Source: Choricystis sp. odSpoLacu1 (taxonomy: Eukaryota > Chlorophyta > Trebouxiophyceae). Taken from it: a stretch of 64,000 nt of DNA. The position numbers were made by a program, and so were the translations under genes. The stretch lies in the NCBI GenBank assembly GCA_958009055.1, contig OY253655.1, positions 496,001 through 560,000 on the forward strand. Direction: 5' to 3'. Shown here piece after piece: positions 39,487 through 51,559 of this stretch. Under the pieces are notes generated by a model. The model was not told the origin of the DNA. It made no database searches and saw nothing but the letters and a program-made list of their open reading frames with translations. Each line of letters begins with the position of its first letter. Position 1 is the first letter of the stretch.

Positions 39487-42066
39487 ATGCGCGCCCGCAC
39501 CACCCACCTGCTGGCCCTGACGGCGGCCCTGGCCGCCGTCGCGACCACCGCCCACGCGTCCGCCCTGCATGCGCCACGCGTCACCGTGGCCACCGTGTGG
39601 CGCCGGTCTGGGCGGGCCGCGTCCAGGGAGAGCCTGGCGGGACTGACCCTGGATGCCGACGAAGGCGAGGACGAGCTGACCCAGGCGGACGCGGTGCCGC
39701 CCACTGACGACGCGTTCGGCGCGGCGCGCCCTCCGTCGTCCGACCCGTCGCGCCGCGGCGCCACCCCCGAGAAAAAGGCGCCCCCCAACTCCAAGGCGTA
39801 TGTGGGCGACGACATCGACACTGCCAACCCGCCCTACAACAAGGCGTGGCCGTCGCCTGCGATGGTCGGCTTTCCTCCGCGCGGTGGCAAAGTTGGCGAC
39901 CTGTCGCTGTCCTCCTCCCTGCCCCCCGAGTATGACGCCGCGGTCGGTGGGCGCGGCACCTCGCCCAAGGGAAACACGGGGCGCCAGTCCGTGTTTGCGG
40001 CCGCGCGCCACCGCCGGGAGGCGGCTGCGCGGCGCGCGCGCGGTGCCGACGCGGAGCCGGAGGATATTATGGCGGCTGAAACAGAACGCCCCCGCCCCCG
40101 CAAGGAGACAGTCCTCACTGCTGGCTACAAAGTGTCTGAGCCCAATGCGTATGGCGCCAAACCCGATGACGTGCCTGTGGTGTCGCCGTTGACAGTCGAA
40201 GAGCCGGGCGCGACCCCTGCGTCTGCTGCCGACGCGTCGCGCTTCGTCACCACCAAAGGCAAAGCCCCCTTTGACCTGGCGTTTGCGGGGGGGGCCGCCG
40301 TGGACCAACCCACCCGCCGCTTCCGCCCGCCCGACCAGTCGCTGTGCGTGGGGGCGGGCGTCGCGTTCACGGGCAACAACCTTGTTCTGCGCACGTTTGA
40401 TTCAAACACGGGCGTCCCCATCCAGGGCCCCATCGCCACCCCCGACTTTCTGGGGTTGGACGGCAACTTTTCAGACCCGGTGTGCGTGTACGATGAACCC
40501 GACACGAAGAGGTTCTTTTTCTCCATCTTTCGGTTTGCAGAGGGGTCCCCCGGAAAATACTCAAACTTCATCGTCGCCGTCTCCAAGACGAGTAACCCGG
40601 CCGACGGCTTCCACGGACCCTACGTCTTCCGCAACGACGGCCTGGACAAGGATGCAAAGCCACTTCCCGGCCTGGAGGACTGCGCGGGGGGTGGGCCGAC
40701 CAAAAACAACAAGGGCACCGTCTCCCCGGGTTGCCTGGGCGATTATCCCGCCGTCGGCCTCGACTCCCACGCTCTCGTGGCCACGTTCAACCTGTTTGTG
40801 ACGGAGCCGTCTGAAAAGTATGCAGGCGTTTTAGGGATGGCGGTGTCTAAGAAGGACCTGCTGGCAGGCAAGATGGCTGAACCGCGGTACGTGACCTACT
40901 CCAACTGGAACGCTGAACTCGCGTACACGGTGCAACCCACCCAGACGCAGCCCGGGACTCCGCACGAGACGTCGCGGGGGGGCACGCTGTATTTGGCGTC
41001 CACGGGGCCCGTCACACAGAACGAACCAAACGTTCCCACGCTCGCGGTGTGGGCGTTGACCAACACATCACTTTTGACCGCCCCTGATTTCCCCAAGGCC
41101 GGCGTCCCCACTCTCTCGCGTGTCGCCCTGGTGGAGACGCCCGCCTACCGCGACCCGGGCGCGTTCAAGGCCGAGCGGCTGGCCATGGCGCAGCCACTGC
41201 CCGGCGTCCCCCTCGACACGGGCGACGCGCGCACGCTGCAGCACGTGCTCTCGGGCGGCGTCACCTGGGTCGCCGCCCAGACGGCCATGCACGTGGGCCG
41301 CGCGGAAGCCCCCGTAAGCGTGGGCGTCGCCTACTGGGGGCTGCTGCCCGGGTGGTCGTCGCCTGATGCTAATGCCACGTTCACACCACGGCTCGTGGCA
41401 GCCGGCTATGCGGGCCTCCCCGGCGGCCGCTCCCTGGCCCGCCCCGCCATCACCGCTACCAAGGACGGCACCGCCTGGATCGCCGCCTTTGCGACGGGGC
41501 CCAACCTGGCGCCGTCCCCTGTGTTTGTCGAGATTGACATGGTCGACGGCCCAAAACGCGCCCACATGCCCGCGCGCGCGCCGACACCCCTCCTGCCCTC
41601 CATCCCCGACAAAAAGTGGAAGGGGGCCAATGGAGCGGGCACGCTGCGCGCTGGTGATTACTCCGCCGCGTGTCTGGACGACAAAGGCGCCGTGTGGTTG
41701 GCCACAGCGTGGGCGGGGGGCGTGCCGTCTGCGCCGTGCGTCGACAAGTTTGGGGTCGCCAAGTGTCCGTCTTGGTCCTCCTTTGTGGGGCGGGCCAGCG
41801 TGCCGGCGCCCGCGGCGGGCGCCCCCACCGCGGCGGTCAAGGCGGCTGGCATCAAGGGGCCGACGATGCCGAAAGGCTCTGCAGGGCCCGCCGTCCCCGG
41901 CACGCGCGCGGGCGAGTGGGCCGCCAAAGCCGCCAAAGCGAGGGAGGCGGAGCTGGCGGCGGCTCAAGCGCCGGCTGCTGCGGTCGTGTTTGACTACGAC
42001 CCCGACGACGAGTGGGAGGGCGCGGTCGGGCCGCAGGGCGCGCCGGTGGACAGGAAGGGTCCGTGA
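39487..42066 (+). CDS. Secreted propeller-like paralogue 2 of the triplet
   Basis: Intronless paralogue of 859 residues. Signal peptide: MRARTTHLLALTAALAAVAT, followed by an acidic/Pro-rich linker. The conserved blocks keep the order of copy 1: DAAVGGRG, AVDQPTRRFRPPDQSLCVG, FTGNNLVLRTFDSNTGVPI, GNFSDPVCVYDEPDTKRFFF, SKTSNPADGFHGPYVFRNDG, GCLGDYPAVGLDSHALVATF, NAELAYTVQPTQTQPGTPHE, TQNEPNVPTLAVWAL, TPRLVAAGYAGLPGG and GDYSAACLDDKGAVWLATAW with KCPSWSSFV. The C-terminus is Ala/Glu-rich and acidic. The site that carries an intron in copy 1 reads straight through here (AAQTAMHVGR). Extracellular site is inferred from the leader; molecular function is unknown. Confidence 0.85.
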   Translation: MRARTTHLLALTAALAAVATTAHASALHAPRVTVATVWRRSGRAASRESLAGLTLDADEGEDELTQADAVPPTDDAFGAARPPSSDPSRRGATPEKKAPPNSKAYVGDDIDTANPPYNKAWPSPAMVGFPPRGGKVGDLSLSSSLPPEYDAAVGGRGTSPKGNTGRQSVFAAARHRREAAARRARGADAEPEDIMAAETERPRPRKETVLTAGYKVSEPNAYGAKPDDVPVVSPLTVEEPGATPASAADASRFVTTKGKAPFDLAFAGGAAVDQPTRRFRPPDQSLCVGAGVAFTGNNLVLRTFDSNTGVPIQGPIATPDFLGLDGNFSDPVCVYDEPDTKRFFFSIFRFAEGSPGKYSNFIVAVSKTSNPADGFHGPYVFRNDGLDKDAKPLPGLEDCAGGGPTKNNKGTVSPGCLGDYPAVGLDSHALVATFNLFVTEPSEKYAGVLGMAVSKKDLLAGKMAEPRYVTYSNWNAELAYTVQPTQTQPGTPHETSRGGTLYLASTGPVTQNEPNVPTLAVWALTNTSLLTAPDFPKAGVPTLSRVALVETPAYRDPGAFKAERLAMAQPLPGVPLDTGDARTLQHVLSGGVTWVAAQTAMHVGRAEAPVSVGVAYWGLLPGWSSPDANATFTPRLVAAGYAGLPGGRSLARPAITATKDGTAWIAAFATGPNLAPSPVFVEIDMVDGPKRAHMPARAPTPLLPSIPDKKWKGANGAGTLRAGDYSAACLDDKGAVWLATAWAGGVPSAPCVDKFGVAKCPSWSSFVGRASVPAPAAGAPTAAVKAAGIKGPTMPKGSAGPAVPGTRAGEWAAKAAKAREAELAAAQAPAAAVVFDYDPDDEWEGAVGPQGAPVDRKGP

Positions 42067-42593
42067 AGTGAGCGTGTGTTTTTTCCTTTCTCAAAAAGTC
42101 TGCGACTTTCCTTTCCCCCCTTTTTTCTTGCTGCTGTTTGCTGATCTTCAGTCCCGTGATTCCTTTTTTGTGACCTCGTGAAGAGCAAAAAGGGGCCCGC
42201 TTTTTTGTGTTGGCGAGACGAGACAAAGACAGCCGGCGAGAAGAAAACTCACCCACGCGCGTTTGTTCGCACAACCGCGCGCACCCCTCCCCTCCGGCCC
42301 CCACCCTCGAGTGGACACTTTGGGGATCGACAACCGTCGACTCTCGAGTCGACGCGCCGAGGGAACGCGCGTGTAGCGAGCACCCAAACTCGCGCGCGCG
42401 ATTGGGGCCTTGGCAATTGCGCGTCGATTCAAAGCACTTGCCACCCTCCTACCCCCGTAACTTTTACTCACCTCGCTGCGTCCCCTCATTTAACTCTGAG
42501 CAAGGTGGGTGGGGGGCGAGGCGCGGAGCGCAGCTGTTGGAAAACCAGCGATTTGCGCGCGCGCCCAACTCCCTTCCCCCCCCAACCATCAGC
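42067..42593. other. Spacer between paralogues 2 and 3
   Basis: About 530 bases. It includes a short palindromic stretch, tcgacaaccgtcgactctcgagtcga (42328-42353), with nested TCGA motifs, and otherwise T/C-rich DNA. No gene seen. Confidence 0.4.
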
Positions 42594-45216
42594 ATGTCTC
42601 GCCGCGCCCCCGCCCTCCTACTCCTGACCCTGCTCGCCTGCCGCGGCGCCATTGCCGCGCCTCGCCTTCCCTCGCGCGAAACCCTGGTGGCGGTGGCCGC
42701 CGACCAAAAAGCGGCCGCCGACGCGGAGTGGGCGTCGCGCGACGCGCGGGAGGCGGAGCTGGAGGCCGCCCGCGCGGCGGTCGAGAAAGCGCGCAAAGCT
42801 GAAACCCCCGAGGAACGGGAGGAGCGGGAGGAGAAGGAGGAGGAGGAGAGAGAGCATGCTGAACGTGCGCTCAAGAAGCGTGCCGCGGCCGCGCGCGCGC
42901 GGCCGCGGCGGCAGCTCCGTCCCCCGTCTTCATCGAGGGCGGCCCAGATGATGGTGATGATGATGGTTCACAGGCTGTGCCGGGCGCCGAGGCGCCGTCG
43001 GCGGCTGCGTCCGCCCCCGGCCCGTCCCCCCGCCGCCGCGCCCCCCGCCTGCGCGCGTCCGACGTGGCAGGCACCGCCTTCCCCGGCCCCTTTCGCGGGG
43101 CCAACGCGTCCGTGGCGGCGCCGTACGTGACTCCCACGCCTGCGGGGGGGCCGGCTGCCGGCACCAAAATGAACCTGGACGCTGTTCTCACTGAAGATTA
43201 CGACCCTGCCGTCGGCGGCCGCGGCCTTCGCAAGGGCACCGCCCGCGCGGAAGCCTCCCCCGACGCCCCCCCGCCGCGCCCTCAACAAGGATAGCGTCAT
43301 GAGCGAGGAGGGGGAAAACAACCGGCCCAAGCGGGTGATCAAGGCGGCGTCCGCGCTGGAAACAGCCAACGCGTTTGGCGCGCTGCCGGGGGATGTGCCG
43401 GTGGTTGCCCCCACGCCTCTGATCGATGCTGGCGCCGCCCGCCCCGCCACCTCCTTAGACGCCTCCCGCCTCGTCCTGCCCCCCAACGACACGCTGTGGG
43501 CGTTTGCGGCGACGGGGTCGGTCGACCAGCCCGCGCGCCGCTTCAGGCCGCCCGACCAGTCGCTGTGCGTGGGGGGGGGGGGTCGTCATCACGGGCAACA
43601 ACCTGGTGCTGAGGTCGTGGAACGCGACCAATGGGGAGCCGCTGCAGGGGCCTGTCTCCCCACAAGACTTTTTTGGTGTGTCGGGCGACATGTCAGACCC
43701 CGTCTGCGTCTTTGACGCGTCCGACACGCGCCGCTTCTACCTGGCCATCTTCGCCTACGCCGACACCCCCATCAAAAAGTCGGAGTTTGTGGTGGCGGTG
43801 TCCAAAACCGAGGATCCGGCAGACGGGTGGCTCGGACCCTACATCGTTCGCAACGATGGCCTCGACGCGCACGGCGCCGCGCTCCCCGGCCTCGAAGCCT
43901 GCGCCCTGACCCCACCCCGCCAACCCGGCTGCCTGGGCGACTACCCGTCCATGGGCATGGATGCGCATGCGCTGGTGATAGGGTTCAATTTGTTTGGCGA
44001 CGGGTACGCGGGCGTCCTCGTGCTCGCCCTCTCCAAAGCCTCCCTCCTGTCGGGCGCGTCCTCCCGCCCCGCATCCGCCGCCTACACCAATTGGCCGCCT
44101 GATTTATCGTACACCATTCATCCCACCGCGACGCAGGCCGGCACGCCGCACGACCCTGAGCGCGGCGGCACGCTGTGGATCGCCTCGACAGGACCGGCCA
44201 CCCAGAACGATCCCAACGTGCCCGCGTTGGCGGTGTGGGCCATGACCAACACGTCGTCCTTGGCGTCTGCCTCTTTCCCGTCTGACGGGGTGCCGGTTGT
44301 GCACCCGCCCGCGTTGATGGCGACGCCCGCGTACCGCGATCCAGCAGCAGCCGACCCGCCGGTTGCTCTCACCCAGCCTGCCCCCGGTTCCCCCCTGGAC
44401 ACGGGCGATGGGCGCACCCTGCAGTCCGTGTACAGTGGGGGGCTCATTTGGGCCGCGTCTCAAACAGTGGTGCGGGTGGGGGACGCGAACGCGGCGCAGA
44501 CGATCGGCACCGTTTACTTTGCTGTCCAACCGCGCTGGCGTGGCTCGTCCTTCACCCCCCGCCTCGTAGCCACCGGCTACGCCGCCCTGGCTGGCACCCA
44601 CCTGGCCAGGCCCGCGATTACAGCGACGGCGTCAGGGACGGCGTTCATCGGGGTGGTGATGACGGGGGAGAAAGTCAATCCAACGCAGGCAGTCGTTGAA
44701 GTGGACCTGGTCAAGGGCCCGGTCGCGGTGCGTGTGCCCGCCTACTCGCCCAGCATTCTGTACCCACTGACTCCAGATGAACTGATGGAACCAAAAAGCG
44801 AGGGCAAGGGCTACTTGCGGGGCGGAGACTATGGTGCGGCCTGCCTTGACGACTCCGGCGCGGCCTGGACCGCGGGCGAGTGGTCGGGCGGCGTGCCCTC
44901 CGCTGGCTGCGTCTCCAAGGACGGCAAGGACAGGTGCCCCAACTGGTCCACCATGGTGGTGCGGTCACGGGCGAGCGAGGAGGGGGAGGGGGTGAGAAGC
45001 GCGGCGGGCGGGGCGGCGGTCGACAGGATCGCGAGCGTGCTGACCGGGGGGCGCCTGCCTGCTGTGGGCCGGTGGGGGGGGGACCCCGTGCGGGCGGCCG
45101 AGTCGGCGCCCAAGTGGTTGAAGAATGGGGTTAGCCGCAAGGAGGAGGAGAGGGAGGAGGAGAGGGAGGAGCGGCGCCGCGCGCGCACGGCCGTGGCACG
45201 CGACGACCGCGACTGA
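42594..45216 (+). CDS. Secreted propeller-like paralogue 3, frame broken at repeats
   Basis: Third paralogue, about 870 residues if the frame breaks are ignored. Signal peptide: MSRRAPALLLLTLLACRGAI. A coiled-coil-like Ala/Glu/Arg region absent from the other copies follows. Conserved blocks are DPAVGGRG, FRPPDQSLCVG, ITGNNLVLRSWNATNGEPL, GCLGDYPSMGMDAHALVIGF, TQNDPNVPALAVWAM, TPAYRDP, TPRLVATGYAALAG, and GDYGAACLDDSGAAWTAGEW with RCPNWSTMV. The tail is Glu/Arg-rich. The frame changes at three places: a GC run (42891-42900), a seven-C run (43266-43272) and a twelve-G run (43571-43582). Protein similarity to copies 1 and 2 continues on both sides of each, which favours sequencing error over a dead gene. 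Confidence 0.72.
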
Positions 45217-45386
45217 GCGGCGATTATTTTTTATGTGGTAGGGAAAGAAGGGCCATGCATTTGCTGTCGTCTTGACTGTTAAACAAACCGTGGATTGTGT
45301 GTGAACTGCTTGACCACAAAAAAGGCGGGACTCGGGGAGGGAACAAAACTGAAAAAAAAAATGACACGACCAACAAAAACTCTTCC

Positions 45387-47278
<1,892 letters not shown>

Positions 47279-47752
47279 GTGTGCCGCGGCGGAGACACAC
47301 GAGGCGCCCGTGATGCGGCGCGGGGAGAGGAAAAAAGAGAAGAGTTCTGCAGCGGGATGGGGGCGAGTTTTTCGTGTGCTTTCCGACTCCCCACTTTTTT
47401 CTCCCACATAGAACGCGATGTATACGTGGTTTCTTTCACAGCAGGTGTCACTACATTAAGGCCAGGGAGTCGCGGATTGATTGAGTCAAAAAGCGGGGGG
47501 GCCGTGACAGGTAGAAAAAAGGGTAGGGGGGAGAGGGCAAAAAAAGGTTACGTGGGGGGTTCGATCAAGGCGTGCGTCGCACCCGGTGTGCGCCCTCGCA
47601 GAAAACAAGGGCGCGGTGGGCGGGTGTGGGAAGACAAAACAGGTTGAAAGTGTGGAGACGCGTCGAAAACGCGCCCCTCTTTTTTCTTTCCCTCTCCCTC
47701 ACTTGCCAGCAGGCGCCGGCGCCGCCGCCTCTTTCCCCGCCTTCAGCGGCTA
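47279..47752. other. Spacer between the two glycosidase genes
   Basis: 475 bases with an AT-richer part (47380-47540). It holds the promoter of copy A and the 3' UTR of copy B. No gene seen. Confidence 0.4.
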
Positions 47753-49514
47753 CTACGTCGGCGGGTTGCCCCACAGCTGGGACACATAGTCAAACGAGCG
47801 CTTGGGGTAGCGGGTCTGCGTCTTGTAGTCCACGTACGTCAACCCAAACCTCTGCTTGTACCCTTCCGCCCACTCCAGGTTGTCGGAGAACGACCAGGGG
47901 AAGACGGTGGTGATCGGGGCACCCTCTGCCTTGGCGTCGGCGGCGGCCTTGATGTAGTCGCGGTAGTAGTCGACGCGGCAGGTGTCGTTGAGCACAGCTG
48001 GCAGCCCAATGTTGTCTTCATTGGGGCATGCAATGCCAAACTCCGTCACAGCCATGTTGCCGGGGTTGTACCGCTTGTTCAGGTAGACGAGGGCGGATTT
48101 GAAGCCCCACGGCACAGAGTAGAGCCATTCAGGCTCCCCGCGCGGGCCGATCGTTTTACCATTCAGCTCCGTCAACCCATCATAGTCCGCCACCCCCAGC
48201 CCATCGGGTTGGGTGGCGCCCTTCCTGTCCTTCACCCAGCGCGTGGTGTAGCCGTTGAAGCAGTAGAGCGTTTGGGACCCCTTCAGGTCGGCCGCCAGTT
48301 TGGGGGAGATCGTGCCGAGGCCGGCGGGGGCGCGGTCGATGATGGATTGGGGGTACCTGCCGAGGTAGATGGGGTCGGCAAACAGGCCGTAGTGGTAGTC
48401 GCGGTGGCGTTGTGCGGCGTCGAGATCGGCCTGAGAATCCGACGCGGGCTCCCCCCACTCGCCATCCAGGTTCATGCAGATGTCGCCACCCGGCACCTTG
48501 GCTTTAAAGTACTTGAACGCGGCCGCGTGCGCCTCCAGCACGTGTTGGACACACTTCCAGGCGGCCTCGACTGATTTGGTGCCCGGGGCGTGGACGCCGA
48601 TTCCGTAGCCCAGGGTGCAGAACGTGCGCGGCTCGTTGAACGTCGACCAGTGCTTGATGCGGGGGCCGAACTCGGTGAAGACGAGGTCGGCGTAGGCGGC
48701 AAAGTCGTCGACGATTTTCTGTGGGTGGGTGGGGGTGGGGTGGGAGGGTGGTGAGACGGGAGGGTGAGAGAGGGAGCGTCGAGACGTCACCATCACACAA
48801 CATCCCGACTCACCGGGCTCGTCCAACCGCCATACTTGTCGTGCAGGGGTTGGGGCAGGTCCCAGTGGCTGTCGTGTGGGGGGTGGGGGTGTGGGAGTGT
48901 GGGTCGCCCGTTTTTGCCACAACCGCGCGCAGCTCCCAACACACACCACTCTCCCTCCCTCCCCCACACACTACTCACTACAGCGTGACCCAGGGCTCGA
49001 TGCCGGCGGCGTCCAGCGCGTCAAACACTTTTTTGTAGAAGGCGAGGCCTTCTTTGTTGGCGGCCCCTGTGCCGGAGGGCTGGATCCTCGGCCACGAAAT
49101 CGACATGCGGAACTTTTTCACGCCTTTGGACTGCATCAACGCGATGTCCTCCTTGTACTTGTGGTAAAAGTCGATGGCGGTGTCGCCCGCGCCTTTCGAA
49201 AACGTGTCCCAGATCGACGCGCCGCGCCCCCCCTCCTTGGGCGCGCCCTCCACCTGGTACGCCGCGGTCGCCACCCCCCAGTCAAAGGGAGGGATGGAGG
49301 AGGAGGTGGTGGTGGTTTCAGGCGCCGCTTCGTGCAGGGAGCGAGCGGCGGCGGCTGGGGTGGGGGTGGGGGGTGAGGCGTGTGTGTGTGGGCCCCCGTT
49401 GCCGGAAGCTGCCCCCGTGTGAATCCGACAAAACTCTCCCAATCCACCCCACTCACTCGAGCCCAAAATGACGCAGGCGACGGCCAGGGCCGACGCAAAC
49501 CCCGAGCGCGGCAT
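47753..49514 (-). CDS. Family-1 glycosidase, copy B (TEFG nucleophile motif)
   Basis: Second GH1 gene. Exons are 49514-49457, 49354-48979, 48868-48814 and 48718-47753, joined in phases 1, 2 and 0. The first exon encodes signal peptide MPRSGFASALAVACVILGSS. Core: FDWGVATAAYQVEGAP, GASIWDTFSKGAGDTA, RMSISWPRIQPSG, VTLYHWDLPQPLHDKYGGW, then the acid/base motif TFNEPRTFCTLGYG and the nucleophile region MAVTEFGIACPNEDN. The usual TENG reads TEFG: the nucleophile Glu stays but Asn becomes Phe. The C-terminal part WSFSDNLEWAEGYKQRFGLT is normal. The intron after GGWTS is shared with copy A; the others differ. Probably an extracellular glucosidase with altered specificity. Confidence 0.9.
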
Positions 49515-49699
49515 GGTGTGGGCTGTGGGAAGGGAGAAAAGGGCCGTGATGAGGACAAAATGCGATTCAAAACGGTGACCACGCGCGGCGGGGCGGCCGG
49601 CGAGGGGGCGCCGCCCCGGCCATGGTGTGCGCCATGGTGTGGGCCGAGGTGTGTGGGGTGTGTGGAGTTAATGGGCGGGCGGAGTGCTAAGCGTGGGGA

Positions 49700-49718
49700 G
49701 GGGGGGGGGGGGGGGGGG
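49700..49718. repeat. Poly-G run (19 G)
   Basis: Uninterrupted G tract in the spacer upstream of glycosidase copy B; on the gene strand it is poly-C. Confidence 0.95.
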
Positions 49719-49784
49719 AGACCGCAGGCGGCACGAATGTCTGGCGCGACCGCGGGCGGGGGCGCCCCGCGCCTGCTGCCACCC

Positions 49785-49811
49785 GTGTGTGTGTGTGTGT
49801 GTGTGTGTGTG
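49785..49811. repeat. (GT)n microsatellite
   Basis: Perfect GT dinucleotide run of 27 bases in the same spacer. Confidence 0.95.
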
Positions 49812-50175
49812 GAAGGCAAGCGCATACCTGGTGTGCTGGTGGTGTGTTGTCGCTTTCACACACGTGTGGAAGTAAGAGAGAGAGAGGTTTCTACGCCGAG
49901 CGTGTGTTTTTGCGCAAGCTGCGGCCGCGTTGCGCGCCGAGTCCTGCTTTTTTTTACACAAACGCCCGTTTTTATTTGTGTGCACACCGTACAATAAGAA
50001 ATAAGGGCGTCGGGGTGGCGCCCAGAGGCCCGGGGACTTATTGGGGCGGGGCGCAGGCGCGAACACGGGGGGGGGGGCGCGCGCGCTCGCCGCGTGTTTT
50101 ATCGGGCTCTCTGGGTCGGCCCGTCAACCGCGTGCGAAAAGAAACAAAAGCCGCGTCGGGGAAAACCAAACAACC

Positions 50176-51401
50176 TCACTTTTTGCCGGCAGCGGCAGCA
50201 GCAGCGGCCCCACCACGCCCGCCAGCAGCGGCGCTCGACGCGGCGCCACCGCCGCGCCCGCCACCGGCGGCGGCGGCAGCAGCGGCTGAGCCGCCTCCGC
50301 GCCCCGCACCCGGCCACGCCCACCATGGCTGCAGCAGTTCGCGCCGAGCAAGCAGCTTGCGCGACGCCGACTCGTCCTCCATCAGTTTGCGGCCAGCAAC
50401 AGCGCTAGAGGCGGCGCCGCCGCCCCCCCACCCCCCTCCACCAGCGGCCGCGGCCGCGGCAGCGCCGCCGCCGTTCCACCCTCCCCCAAACCCGGGCCCG
50501 CTCCACCATTGCGCCAGCTCGCGGCCGGAGCCGTCAGTCAGCAGCTTGCGCCCGGCGGCAGCGCTGGAGGCGGCGCCACCCCCCCACCCGCCGGCAGCCG
50601 CGCTCGACGCGGCGCCGCCGAAACCGCCCCACGGCCCGAAGAACGGCCCGCCGCCCCAGCCCCACTGATGCAGGTGGCGGGACGCGGAGCCGTCCTCCAT
50701 CAGCTTGCGCCCAGCGGCCGCGCTCGAGGCCGCTCCCGGGCCCCCCCACCCACCCCCACCGGCGGCCGTGGCCGCGGCAGCACCGCCGCCGTTCCACCCT
50801 CCCCCCCACGGCCCGAAGAACGGCCCGCCGCCCCAGCCCCACTGCTGCAGGTGGCGGGACGCGGAGCCGTCGTACAGAAGCTCGCTGGCAGAGCCGTCGT
50901 TGTCTGGGGAAAAGGGGAGGAACGGGAGGGGAGGGATGGTTGAAGGAGGAACGGGAGGGAGGGATGGTTGTAAATAAAGGGGGGTGGCCCGTGGGGGGCC
51001 AGTCAGCGTGCCAGGCGGTGCCCAGATGTGGTTGGGGAGGGGTGGGGGAGCGGGGCGCGGCGGGGGGGGGAGCGCGCGCGGGTGGGTGGGTTGGGCGACG
51101 CGCCCCCACCCACACGCGGGTTTCAACGGCGCCCGGGCACACCCGGCCCGCGAACCCTGGCGCCACAGGACCAGAGTTTTGTGACGCGGGTGGCGGGCGG
51201 GGCGGGGGGGTGCGGGGGAGGGCGGAACCCGGGGTGCGCCGCGGCTGGCTTTCCTCCGCCGAGGCAGCAGCCGCGCCGCGGCCGCGACCACGGCGCCGCT
51301 GCCAGCGGCGGCCGCAGCGGTTCCCCCCTTGTTTTTCACTCACCAGCCGTCACGGACGAGGCGACAAGCAGGAGGCCGAGCGCCAGCAGGGCGAGCTTCA
51401 T
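50176..51401 (-). CDS. Secreted Gly/Ala-rich repeat precursor with RxLx motifs
   Basis: Unknown secreted protein of about 262 residues. Exon 1 (51401-51344) encodes signal peptide MKLALLALGLLLVASSVTA, and exon 2 (50903-50176) joins in phase 1. The mature part repeats a unit of about 55 residues: an acidic segment (DGSASRHL or EDGSASRHL), an aromatic Gly block (QWGWGGGPFFGPWGG), a Gly/Ala run, and SSAAAGRKLM or RKLL. Four to five units are visible; the last ones diverge (RELAQWWSGPGFGG, RRELLQPWWAWPGAGR). The recurring R-x-L-x motifs (RKLM, RKLL, RHLH, RRELL) fit the site-1-protease type of cleavage site, so it may be cut into peptides. It could also be a structural Gly-rich wall protein. Confidence 0.75.
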
Positions 51402-51559
51402 GGTGGCGTGTGTGTGTGTGAGTGCGAAAGAAAAAACGAGCAGAGTGAGCGTCGTTCGGTCTCGGCTGCGCTTTCACTTTTCCCTCACTCCAAATTTCAC
51501 GGCTGCCTCTCGCGCCTCCTCTCATCACCCCCTCTCCCCTCCCCCAACGCGCCGCAGTC

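Larger units (their letters stand above)
49515..50175. other. Repeat-rich spacer
   Basis: 660 bases, the longest gene-free stretch in the window. It contains a run of 19 G (49700-49718), a (GT)n run (49785-49811) and T/G-rich DNA. It must contain the promoter of glycosidase copy B and the 3' UTR of the glycine-rich gene. I see no coding sequence. Confidence 0.5.

Noticed and set aside
47555..47580. GGTTCGATC as a tRNA T-loop
   Set aside because: No matching acceptor stem, D-arm or anticodon arm can be placed around it.
50624..50880. CRISPR-like or satellite DNA repeat
   Set aside because: The repeated DNA is coding sequence of the Gly-rich protein, with unequal units and no spacer pattern.
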